Source: Streptomyces sp. WMMB303 (GTDB lineage Bacteria; Actinomycetota; Actinomycetes; Streptomycetales; Streptomycetaceae). From it: a stretch of DNA of 52,167 bases. Each line of letters begins with the position of its first letter. Within the stretch, counting starts at the first letter, position 1. Positions 15,460 to 21,994 of the stretch are shown here, one piece after another. Below the pieces are notes generated by a model. That model worked only from the letters and a program-made list of their open reading frames with translations, made no database searches and was not told the origin of the DNA. The stretch covers positions 1 through 52,167 of the forward strand of contig NZ_JARKIN010000004.1 of the NCBI RefSeq assembly GCF_029351045.1. Reading direction: 5' to 3'. Made by a program: the position numbers and the translations under genes.

Positions 15460-15571
15460 CGACGTACCGGGTCCAGCGTCTCTTCCCAGGCCGCTGAAAC
15501 CCATCGCATTACCGCAGTGCAAGGCGTCTTCCAAACGCCACCGCACAGAGGTCTCCGGCTTCCAACCGGAG
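15428..15571 (+). promoter_or_regulatory. three hairpins sharing loop CTTCCAA in the rep leader
   Basis: Hairpin 1 is 15428-15450, hairpin 2 is 15523-15539 (GGCGT/ACGCC) and hairpin 3 is 15553-15571 (CTCCGG/CCGGAG). The stems differ in sequence but each presents exactly the loop CTTCCAA. Conserved loop with changing stems points to selection on an RNA or DNA hairpin element controlling rep or the origin. Confidence 0.6.
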
Positions 15572-15668
15572 GTCTCGCCCCCCGCTCCGAAGAACAGGAG
15601 GTGAGTCGAGCCCCACAGACGCTTTCCAGGGCGTCCGTCGGGCGGGTGGTGCCCCAAGAGCCACACAT

Positions 15669-15734
15669 ATGGAGTTCGGAGCCCCGTCACGCGCCTGGTT
15701 GGTCGCGTTGGAGCCCTCCGCCGAACGGCGGTAG
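15669..15734 (+). CDS. candidate leader peptide upstream of rep, 21 aa
   Basis: ATG 15669 opens a 21-codon frame beginning MEFGAPS and ending AERR, with TAG at 15732-15734. The surrounding CATATGGAGTTCGGAGC nearly repeats the Rep start CATATGGAGTTAGGAGC at 15751-15767. The stop codon overlaps the hairpin CCGCC-GAAC-GGCGG (15719-15732) and lies 18 bp before ATG 15753. No strong ribosome site precedes it. A role in coupling or attenuating rep translation is inference. Confidence 0.35.
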   Translation: MEFGAPSRAWLVALEPSAERR

Positions 15735-15752
15735 GGGGGCTTCGGCGTGCAT

Positions 15753-17981
15753 ATGGAGTTAGGAGCACCCCCCATCGTAGCGGACCGCTACGGTGCCGGA
15801 CAGCTCACGCCGACCCCCGGAGTGTCCGCGGAGTCGAGCGAGCACAGCCCGTCATCTGCCCCGAATCACAACCCCCATACAGGTGTTCTGCCCCTCTTCG
15901 AGGTGGAGCTGGCCGACCTCCAGGCGCTGTTCCTGGAGCTGTCCCCGCGCGACTCCATCCGGGCGGACACCCGTTCCGGGGCGGGCGAGTGGCTGCACTC
16001 CTACAAGGCCCAGCCCATCCCCCAGGCCGCCCCGAACGGCCCGTACGCCGTGCACCTCGCCGACCGCCTCGACCGCTTCCAGTGGGTCTGCTTCGACCTC
16101 GACTCCAAGCGCGGCGACACCGGCCCCGACCTCTCGACCCTGCTGCGCTGGCTGGAGGAGGCCGGGCTGACCTACGTGGTCGCCGCCTCCGGATCCGCCG
16201 GCGGGCGGCACGTCTGGGTCACCTCCGCCGAGCCGCTGGAGGCCGTGCTGGTCGCCTCCATCGCCAAGGCCGCCGCGCTGCGCTTGCCCACCCTCGACCA
16301 CGGCCTGCTGTGCAACCCGGCCACCGGAGCGGTCCGCCCGATCGGCGCCGCGCACCGCGACGGCGGGCGCAGCCAGTTGCAGGCTCCGCTCGATTCCCGC
16401 CGCGCCGCCGCGCTGCTCTCCCCCACCGGCTGCGGCAACGTCTCCGACGCGTTCGTGCGCCTCGCGCTCATCATCGACTCCGTCCCGGCCCCCGCGACCG
16501 TCCGCCCGCGCATCGTGCGCGAGCAGCAGCAGGCCCAGGTCCTCGACGACGAGTTGGGCCCGCGGCTGGCGGGAACCCCGAACACGTTGCTGGACGACGA
16601 TACGGTCACCCTGCTCACCCACCGCCCGGCCGAGGACCGCGTCAGCGAGACGCTGGCCTCCCTGCTCGGCCGCCTCGCCCTGCGCCGCTGGACGTGGCCA
16701 ATGGTCGAGAAACTGCTCGACGAGCGCCGCCACCGGGAGGGCGGTCTCCTGCACGCCTGCACCAGCACCCGGCGCGGCGGCAGGCTGCGCATCGTTCTTC
16801 CCGGGACCCAGGCCCGCGAGAAGCTGGCCCGCCAGTGGGCCCGCTGCGTGGCGTACGCGGCCACCCTGCCGCTCACCGAGGACACCCTGGAATGGACGCA
16901 GAACATCGCCGACGTCGTCGCCCTGGTCGAGGACGTCCAGGCCGCCGCCGACGCCGACCCCGAGCGCTGGGCACGCAAGTCCGGCCCCGCAGACCGCGCC
17001 GCCCTCGACCTGCGGTGCCTGTACGCGCTGCGCTCCGGCACCACTGTCCTCGACCTCGACGTCCGCCGTGCCGCCATCGCCGCCGCCCACGGCCGCTCCA
17101 CCATGCACCGCGCCCAGAACCGCCTCACCCTCGACGGCTGGCTCGCCGACCGCGCCACCGAAGGCCCCGCAGGCACCCACGAACTGCTCCCCGTCACCGC
17201 TGCGCACCCTGGAATCACCCTCGCTGCACAGGGTGGGACACAAGGAACCCCGCCCCCCGTAGGGGAGCGGCGAGCCACGCTGATCTCTCGTCTCCAGGAG
17301 CGTCTTTCAGCAGGTCAGGCCGATGCTTTCGCCTACGGCAGGGCCACCGATACCCATGCCGGAGGACTTGGCCATCACGCCGGTCGCATCTACCAGCAGC
17401 TCATCGAGCACGCAGAACGCCCGTTGAACCTCTCCGAGCTGTGCGCCCGCACCGGGTACGCCCCGCGTACTGCCATCCGGCACCTGAGCGCCCTGCGCAA
17501 CCTCATGGTCGTCACCCGCGCTGTCATGGCCGTTCATCACGAGTGCCCCACCTGCCACGCCGTGCCAGGCACCCGCTGCATCACAACCGCTGGCACTGTT
17601 GTAGGCCGCCGAGGAGCCGACCAGCATGCCGCCCGCCGCACCTTCACCCGCGAGCGCTCCGGCACTCCCCACTACCGCCCCCGGCCCGGCGCCCTGATCA
17701 CCGCGGCCAAGGCCCTGGGCTGCCATGGCGTCACGGCCAGCCGTGTACGCCGCTACGCCATCGAGATCGAGCTGTACCGGTGGTGGCGCCAGGAAGAGGA
17801 GTGGATGCGGGCCCCGAAGAAGGGCGTGCGCACCGGCGTTCAGACCCACCAGGAGCAAGCCGAGTTCGTCGTCACCACGCTTCCCGCTCTCCCCCGCCGC
17901 CGCTACCCCCGCACCGCCGACGGCCGTGGCGACCACACCGCGGCGAAAGCCCGCATCCTGCGCCGCATCGCTACCGCCTGA
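15753..17981 (+). CDS. replication initiator with primase-polymerase-like domain
   Basis: 742 residues from ATG 15753 (GTG 15747 is the alternative; the start duplication favours 15753). The N-terminal 220 residues carry FDLD near 114, SAGGRHVWV near 150 and VRPIGAAHRDGGRS near 195. These match the order of acid pair, small-x-His and basic motifs of archaeo-eukaryotic primase (Prim-Pol) domains found in plasmid Rep proteins. A helix-turn-helix follows near 560-590 (LNLSELCARTGYAPRTAIRHLSAL). Then comes the zinc finger CPTCHAVPGTRC ... HAARR near 598-625, common in Streptomyces plasmid and phage proteins. The tail is basic. It probably recognises the plasmid origin and primes synthesis. It is the only replication candidate on the molecule. 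Confidence 0.75.
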   Translation: MELGAPPIVADRYGAGQLTPTPGVSAESSEHSPSSAPNHNPHTGVLPLFEVELADLQALFLELSPRDSIRADTRSGAGEWLHSYKAQPIPQAAPNGPYAVHLADRLDRFQWVCFDLDSKRGDTGPDLSTLLRWLEEAGLTYVVAASGSAGGRHVWVTSAEPLEAVLVASIAKAAALRLPTLDHGLLCNPATGAVRPIGAAHRDGGRSQLQAPLDSRRAAALLSPTGCGNVSDAFVRLALIIDSVPAPATVRPRIVREQQQAQVLDDELGPRLAGTPNTLLDDDTVTLLTHRPAEDRVSETLASLLGRLALRRWTWPMVEKLLDERRHREGGLLHACTSTRRGGRLRIVLPGTQAREKLARQWARCVAYAATLPLTEDTLEWTQNIADVVALVEDVQAAADADPERWARKSGPADRAALDLRCLYALRSGTTVLDLDVRRAAIAAAHGRSTMHRAQNRLTLDGWLADRATEGPAGTHELLPVTAAHPGITLAAQGGTQGTPPPVGERRATLISRLQERLSAGQADAFAYGRATDTHAGGLGHHAGRIYQQLIEHAERPLNLSELCARTGYAPRTAIRHLSALRNLMVVTRAVMAVHHECPTCHAVPGTRCITTAGTVVGRRGADQHAARRTFTRERSGTPHYRPRPGALITAAKALGCHGVTASRVRRYAIEIELYRWWRQEEEWMRAPKKGVRTGVQTHQEQAEFVVTTLPALPRRRYPRTADGRGDHTAAKARILRRIATA

Positions 17982-18047
17982 GTGCTATGGCAGTGGTCGT
18001 CGCAGCCCGCAGTTGCTCGGTTCTGACGATCATTAGAAGGACGCTCA

Positions 18048-18063
18048 CCACAGGGCTTGTTAT
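18048..18063 (-). repeat. dispersed repeat ATAACAAGCCCTGYGG, copy B (inverted)
   Basis: The reverse complement of this site is identical over 16 bases to 6060-6075. It lies 66 bp after the rep stop, in opposite orientation to copies A and C. Confidence 0.85.
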
Positions 18064-18099
18064 TTCCCCCGGGGTCGCCCCTACTGGCGCTTGACTGTG

Positions 18100-18130
18100 G
18101 GTCCCGCTGGGTGCTGAGCCCAGCGGGACC
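18100..18130. terminator. 12-bp hairpin between rep and the minus-strand membrane gene
   Basis: GGTCCCGCTGGG (18100-18111) pairs perfectly with CCCAGCGGGACC (18119-18130), loop TGCTGAG. It lies 11 bp beyond the stop of the minus-strand gene at 18142 and about 120 bp past rep, and can serve both. Confidence 0.75.
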
Positions 18131-18141
18131 GAGAACCGCGT

Positions 18142-18390
18142 CTACTGCCGCAGCTCAATCCTGATGGCTAGGGAGGTGCCGCCGGCCGTGATGAGGGCGA
18201 TGCCTACCGATGAGTCACCCCAGAGTCCGACGGCTGTGCCCCCTCCCGCGCACAACGCGGCGAAGCCCAACTGGGCCCATGCCCGGATCTTCTCGCCGCG
18301 GGAACGCCGGGCGGGCAGCTCACCCTGTTCCTCCGTGGAAGCCTGCGACTGCGTCTTATGTGCCCGCTGAACGCTCTTTGCCCTAGACAT
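18142..18390 (-). CDS. small membrane protein, 82 aa, two hydrophobic segments
   Basis: ATG 18390 follows GAAAG; a TTG six bases upstream is also in frame. The first 40 residues are basic and polar (RAKSVQRAHKTQSQAS, RRSRGEKIRAW). They are followed by two adjacent hydrophobic stretches (LGFAALCAGGGTAVGL and VGIALITAGGTSLAI). No family recognised. It resembles the small basic membrane proteins often seen on Streptomyces plasmids. Confidence 0.6.
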   Translation of the reverse strand: MSRAKSVQRAHKTQSQASTEEQGELPARRSRGEKIRAWAQLGFAALCAGGGTAVGLWGDSSVGIALITAGGTSLAIRIELRQ

Positions 18391-18625
18391 GATCAACTTT
18401 CAGTCATGCGTGCCGCAGCACGCGGTGAATTGACGTCATGGACCATGGATCAGCGAGCAGTTAGCCACGCAAGCCCCCTCCGAAGCCCCGTGCACGTCTT
18501 TGGGCAGGGGGGACTGGAACCGAGCACGCCTCCCGGGGCCGTGAGCAGGCGCACTGATGCCGTGTCGGTGCGCAGCGCTACGGTCCCGGTACAGGCGGCA
18601 ACAGCCAAACAGGAGGGGGACGCTC

Positions 18626-19366
18626 ATGACGACACCAGGGCGCCGAGGAGGGGCAGGTGCCAGCGCTCGCCAGGTCGCTGAGGCGGCCCGCACCGCCGAG
18701 CGCACCGCGCAGCACCGCCGTGCGAAGGTCACGCTTCCCCTCACCGCAGCGTGCGCTGTGGTGGTCGGCGTCGCCGCAGCCGTCGCGACCGTGTGGCAGC
18801 TGGGGCTGCTCGCTGCGTTCACCGTCGCGGCCTACGGAATCCTGCAGACCTACCGCCGTGCCGACAACTCCTGGGCCAAGGGCGCGGCCGGCGAAGTGGC
18901 GACTGCCCGTCTGCTGGCCCCCCTGGCTCGCCGCGGCTACGCGGTACTGCACGACCGGGCCATCCCGGGCAGCCGGGCGAATTTGGATCACCTGGTCGTC
19001 GGACCTGCAGGCGTCGCCTACGTCGACACCAAGGCGTGGCGTTCGACGCGGTCGAAGATCAGGGTTGAGGGCGGCACCTTGCGCTACGGCCGGTACGACC
19101 AGACGCGGGCCCTGCAGACAGTCTGCTGGGAAGCCGGACAGGCAGCACGCCAGCTGGGTGTTGAGGTCCGTCCGATCGTCGCTGTCCATGGCGCCACGGT
19201 CCCCGGACCCAGGGGCCGCATCGAGGTCCAGGGCGTCATGGTCGCCTCTGCGAAGAAGCTGCCGAAGCTGCTGCAGAATCTGGCTCCTCAGCCGGGCTGG
19301 AGCGCCGACCGCATCACCGCGGTGGAAGCCCTGGCCGAGAGGCGACTGCCCCCGCACGGCAGCTGA
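18626..19366 (+). CDS. membrane-anchored NERD-domain protein
   Basis: 246 residues, ATG 6 nt after AGGAGGGGG. Two hydrophobic helices (about 36-56 and 58-75) anchor it. The following 110 residues fit the nuclease-related NERD fold: GAAGEVATARLLAPLARRGYAVLHD, then NLDHLVVGPAGVAYVDTKAW, which supplies the Asp and Asp-x-Lys of a PD-(D/E)xK-type site. NERD proteins are widespread in bacteria, often plasmid-borne, and DNA-processing or regulatory functions are only predicted. It converges on the Mrr-like gene across a shared terminator. Confidence 0.85.
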   Translation: MTTPGRRGGAGASARQVAEAARTAERTAQHRRAKVTLPLTAACAVVVGVAAAVATVWQLGLLAAFTVAAYGILQTYRRADNSWAKGAAGEVATARLLAPLARRGYAVLHDRAIPGSRANLDHLVVGPAGVAYVDTKAWRSTRSKIRVEGGTLRYGRYDQTRALQTVCWEAGQAARQLGVEVRPIVAVHGATVPGPRGRIEVQGVMVASAKKLPKLLQNLAPQPGWSADRITAVEALAERRLPPHGS

Positions 19367-19374
19367 GCAACAAG

Positions 19375-19408
19375 CAGGGGTCCGGGATCAGCCGATCCCG
19401 GACCCCTG
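19375..19408. terminator. 15-bp bidirectional hairpin
   Basis: The arms 19375-19389 and 19394-19408 are perfect complements with a 4-nt loop, centred between two convergent stops at 19366 and 19418. Confidence 0.9.
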
Positions 19409-19417
19409 GCAATTGAT

Positions 19418-20146
19418 CTAGGACGCGGTCGCCCTGGTCCGCACGTCCTCCTCGCCGATGTCGATCACGTCAGCCAGAGCTTCGCCGGCCGCCCACCGCT
19501 GCAGGAGCGGACGGTCCACCAGCCGGATGCCGTGCCGGGCCGCCCAGAGCACACGCTCCCGCCCGAACAGCCCGCTGCTGACCACCAGGAAGAGCGGCCG
19601 GGCCGCATGCTCAGGGGGCACCTGCACTGTTCCCACGGGCCGCAGCACCCCCCTTCCCCCGCTCTCCTGCCCGGTCTGCGCCGCACCGTGCTCGAACGCG
19701 ATCCCCAACTGCCGTCCGTCCGGGCCGACGCCGACCAGGTGGACGACTGGCCCGCGGATCCGCACTCCCCGCACCTGGGTCCACCCGTCACGAAGGAGCA
19801 GCCGCCCCACGATGGTCCGGAAACGGCGGTCGTCTGCCGCGTCGATGTCCGCCGTGGAGAAGCAGGCCGCCTGCCGCTGCCGGTGCACCCGCAGGGCCCG
19901 CCGCCGGCGCACTTCGCCCCACACTGCATACGCGAGAGCCGCCCCAGCCAGCAGCACCGCCCACCAGCCGACCCGGACCCACAGCCACCCAAGCCCCAGC
20001 AGAGGCAGTCCGACCACCGCGGCGACTGCGGCGCCTGCTGGCACTACCTCCCACCACTCCGGACCGTGCCGCCCGCTTAGCCGAACCTGCAGCGCCTCAC
20101 GCTGACGCCAGGCCCGGCGCGTGCCGACAGGAGACCGACTCCACAT
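19418..20146 (-). CDS. membrane-anchored Mrr-like restriction-endonuclease-fold protein
   Basis: 242 residues from ATG 20146, after the strong site GGAGGTGGAGC. Two hydrophobic helices (about 37-58 and 60-78) precede a domain resembling Mrr_cat: RRFRTIVGRLLLRDGWTQVRG, VHLVGVGPDGRQLGIAFEHG and PLFLVVSSGLFGRERVLWAARHGIRLVDRPLLQRW. The last segment matches the conserved end of that fold. The QxK that should follow the Asp is not visible (FEHG instead), so catalysis is doubtful. It mirrors the NERD protein opposite: two helices plus a PD-(D/E)xK-like domain. Confidence 0.7.
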   Translation of the reverse strand: MWSRSPVGTRRAWRQREALQVRLSGRHGPEWWEVVPAGAAVAAVVGLPLLGLGWLWVRVGWWAVLLAGAALAYAVWGEVRRRRALRVHRQRQAACFSTADIDAADDRRFRTIVGRLLLRDGWTQVRGVRIRGPVVHLVGVGPDGRQLGIAFEHGAAQTGQESGGRGVLRPVGTVQVPPEHAARPLFLVVSSGLFGRERVLWAARHGIRLVDRPLLQRWAAGEALADVIDIGEEDVRTRATAS

Positions 20147-20224
20147 GCTCCACCTCCACCGCGGCGCCCCGTGCCCCATGTCATATCTGCCCGCGCGACC
20201 GGCCGTACAGCGGCACCGCCCAGG

Positions 20225-20274
20225 ACCGGCCATCGGCATTGGATAACAAGCCCTGCGGGCGGACAATGGCCGGT
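20225..20274 (+). repeat. dispersed repeat copy C inside a 9-bp inverted repeat
   Basis: ATAACAAGCCCTGCGG at 20243-20258 matches copies A and B at 15 of 16 bases. It is framed by ACCGGCCAT (20225-20233) and ATGGCCGGT (20266-20274), a perfect inverted repeat. The site lies between the Mrr-like gene start and the 47-aa gene. Confidence 0.75.
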
Positions 20275-20349
20275 GCCAGAGAGAAAGGGGCGCCCGCTAC
20301 GGCGGACACCTGCTTCCGAGACCAACAGGACCACGGACGGAGTCACCAC

Positions 20350-20493
20350 ATGAGCACCGGCCAGAACGCCGCCGCCGGCGAGGACCGGGAAGCAGGGGCG
20401 GTCACCTACAGCGACGGGGAAGTCGTGTGTGCGGAGCCTGGAGACCCCTTCACCACGGCGCGGTCGGGCTTTGTCCGCCTGGTGCAACGGTGA
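20350..20493 (+). CDS. small protein, 47 aa, before the HNH gene
   Basis: ATG 20350 follows GGAG by 7 nt. The protein begins MSTGQNAAAGEDREAG and contains YSDGEVVCAEPGDPF. The segment DGEVV recurs in the HNH protein (LLTDGEVVARYW) because both are encoded by the array repeat GGGGAAGTCGT. Its TGA overlaps GTG 20490 of the HNH gene. No function assigned. Confidence 0.45.
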   Translation: MSTGQNAAAGEDREAGAVTYSDGEVVCAEPGDPFTTARSGFVRLVQR

Positions 20494-20672
20494 CCTTCCC
20501 CAGCGGACAGCGACCCGCACTTCCCCACCTTCCCCGCCACGGTCTTCCCCAGCGGGCCGACGGAGGGGACCCTGCTTCCCCGGCTGGGGAAGTGCCCACT
20601 GCTGGGGAAGGTGAGCAGTCTTCCCCAGCCGGGAGTGCCGTTCCGTGGGGAAGACTGCTCACCGATGGGGAA
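20416..20672. repeat. TTCCCC/GGGGAA array, left block (11 copies)
   Basis: Eleven copies of TTCCCC or GGGGAA start at 20416, 20496, 20521, 20530, 20545, 20576, 20586, 20604, 20621, 20647 and 20667. Many extend to TTCCCCAGCGGG. An 18-bp perfect inverted repeat (20610-20627 with 20646-20663) lies inside. The block overlaps the coding start of the HNH gene. Confidence 0.9.
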
Positions 20673-21134
20673 GTCGTCGCGCGCTACTGGGGCCACGTCC
20701 TGCGTCGTGGTCCGGACGATTGCTGGTGGTGGACCGGTGGGCTGAGCGACACCGCGCACGGCACCTTCCGGGCCCTCTCCCTACCCGGCCGCACCCGCCG
20801 CGGGACCTTGCCCGCTCACCTCTTCGGCTACCGACTGGCCCACGGAGCCGACGCGATCCCGGCCGGCATGGTGCTACGGCACCGATGCGACGAGCCCCCG
20901 TGCCAGAACCCGGCCCATTGGCTGCTGGGCACCAGGGGTGACAACAACCGCGATGCCGCGAATCGGCGTAGACTTGCAGGTCACGCACTTGCCGACGTAC
21001 GCGGGGCTGTTGGCCGGGCGCGCGCGGTCCAAGACGCTATCGCCACCGCTGACCCCGACCAGCTCGACGCAGCGATTGCCGCCGCACTGGCTGCAGGCAA
21101 CCCAACAGGAGCCCACCAGGACTCGCTCTTCTGA
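20490..21134 (+). CDS. HNH endonuclease
   Basis: 214 residues from GTG 20490, which overlaps the TGA of the 47-aa gene (GTG 20427 is an alternative). The first 55 residues are low-complexity sequence encoded by the repeat array. The enzyme core starts near residue 60 (DGEVVARYWGHVLRRGPDDCWWWTGG) and has LPAHLFGYRLAHG, then HRCDEPPCQNPAHWLLGTRGDN. This gives the Cys-x4-Cys and His residues of the zinc-supported HNH fold, with the catalytic His/Asn set near 130-150. Such stand-alone HNH proteins include homing-type nickases and endonucleases. Placement inside the array suggests either that it invaded it or that it acts on it. Confidence 0.8.
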   Translation: MTFPSGQRPALPHLPRHGLPQRADGGDPASPAGEVPTAGEGEQSSPAGSAVPWGRLLTDGEVVARYWGHVLRRGPDDCWWWTGGLSDTAHGTFRALSLPGRTRRGTLPAHLFGYRLAHGADAIPAGMVLRHRCDEPPCQNPAHWLLGTRGDNNRDAANRRRLAGHALADVRGAVGRARAVQDAIATADPDQLDAAIAAALAAGNPTGAHQDSLF

Positions 21135-21159
21135 GTAGCGGCGAGACCCGATCTGTCCT

Positions 21160-21512
21160 GCCCTTCCCCACCCCGGTGGGGAAGGGCAGTGGGGAAGAAC
21201 AGGCGGGGGATCCGTCCGCGGCTTGGGGCAGCATTTCCCCACCGGGGCTTCCCCACCCGGGTGGGGAAGCCCCGGTCCCGTCCAGTGGCTGGGGAACCCA
21301 GTCTGGTGGGGAAGTTCCCCACCAGACTGCTGGGGAAGACCAAGACGGGCGGGGAACTTCCCCAGGACGCCAAGGCGATGTCACACAGTCGGATTCCCCA
21401 AGCGCGACGCGCTTTCCCCAGCACCGCGAGGGTGGCACGGCCGGACCTTCCCCAGCGGGCGTCGCAGGCGGCGGTCTTCCCCAGGCGCGGTTCGGTGCCG
21501 GAGGACTTCCCC
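21160..21512. repeat. TTCCCC/GGGGAA array, right block (17 copies, three long palindromes)
   Basis: Seventeen copies on both strands between 21164 and 21512. Perfect palindromes: 21160-21187 (13-bp arms, 2-nt centre), 21241-21276 (18-bp arms, no centre) and 21299-21329 (15-bp arms, 1-nt centre). There is no gene here. An origin of replication, centromere or protein-loading site is likely. Confidence 0.9.
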
Positions 21513-21570
21513 ACTCGCTCACGCACCGTGTCTGCCAAGCGAGTGGACCCCGGCGAAGCCCCCGGTAACA

Positions 21571-21605
21571 GTCGACCCCCGCCGGGAGGCCCGGCGGGGG
21601 TCGAC
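21571..21605. terminator. 16-bp hairpin with 3-nt loop
   Basis: The arms 21571-21586 and 21590-21605 are perfect complements around AGG. It separates the repeat array from the C/A-rich region before the relaxase gene and may be a terminator or part of the origin structure. Confidence 0.7.
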
Positions 21606-21739
21606 GTCGTCGCCGAGACCGTAGCGCACACGCCCTATCGGTGACCACCACCAGACCGAGCCCCCGAGTGCGGCGGCCCCCCAGCGCGCAGCCGCCGCCG
21701 AGCCCGGAACCCCCTGAGACGGCAAGCGCATTTCGGTGC

Positions 21740-21994
21740 AAACGGTGCCCCAAGCCGACCCCGCAGCCCCAACCACAGCAGCCCACCAGTCGCATGAAGA
21801 CCCCTTACCAGCCAGACTCAAACAGGACATAGCGACCCTCTACCGAATCCGACCCCTCAACTCCATCTCCCCCACAAGCAATCCGACCCACAGCAGACCG
21901 TACAACAACATGCACAAGCCAATAAGCCAGCACACCTATGCATCACGATCCGATGGCTGTTGTTGATCTTGAAAAACCGCTACGCTGTGTCGCG
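21740..21994 (+). other. C/A-rich region upstream of the relaxase gene, oriT candidate
   Basis: From about 21740 to 21930 the plus strand is dominated by C and A. In 21841-21900 I count 29 C, 17 A, 7 G and 7 T, very unlike the rest of the plasmid. Such strand asymmetry directly before a MOB-F relaxase gene fits an origin of transfer. A possible promoter (TACGCT at 21981-21986) lies 8 nt before ATG 21995. No nic site can be identified by eye. Confidence 0.45.

Noticed and set aside
15428..15571. CRISPR-like array
   Set aside because: The shared 15-mer units are hairpins with irregular spacing, only three in number, and no cas gene is present.
20416..21512. Simple low-complexity or sequencing artefact
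   Set aside because: Copies occur in both orientations within long perfect palindromes with different flanks, which polymerase slippage or base-calling errors would not create.
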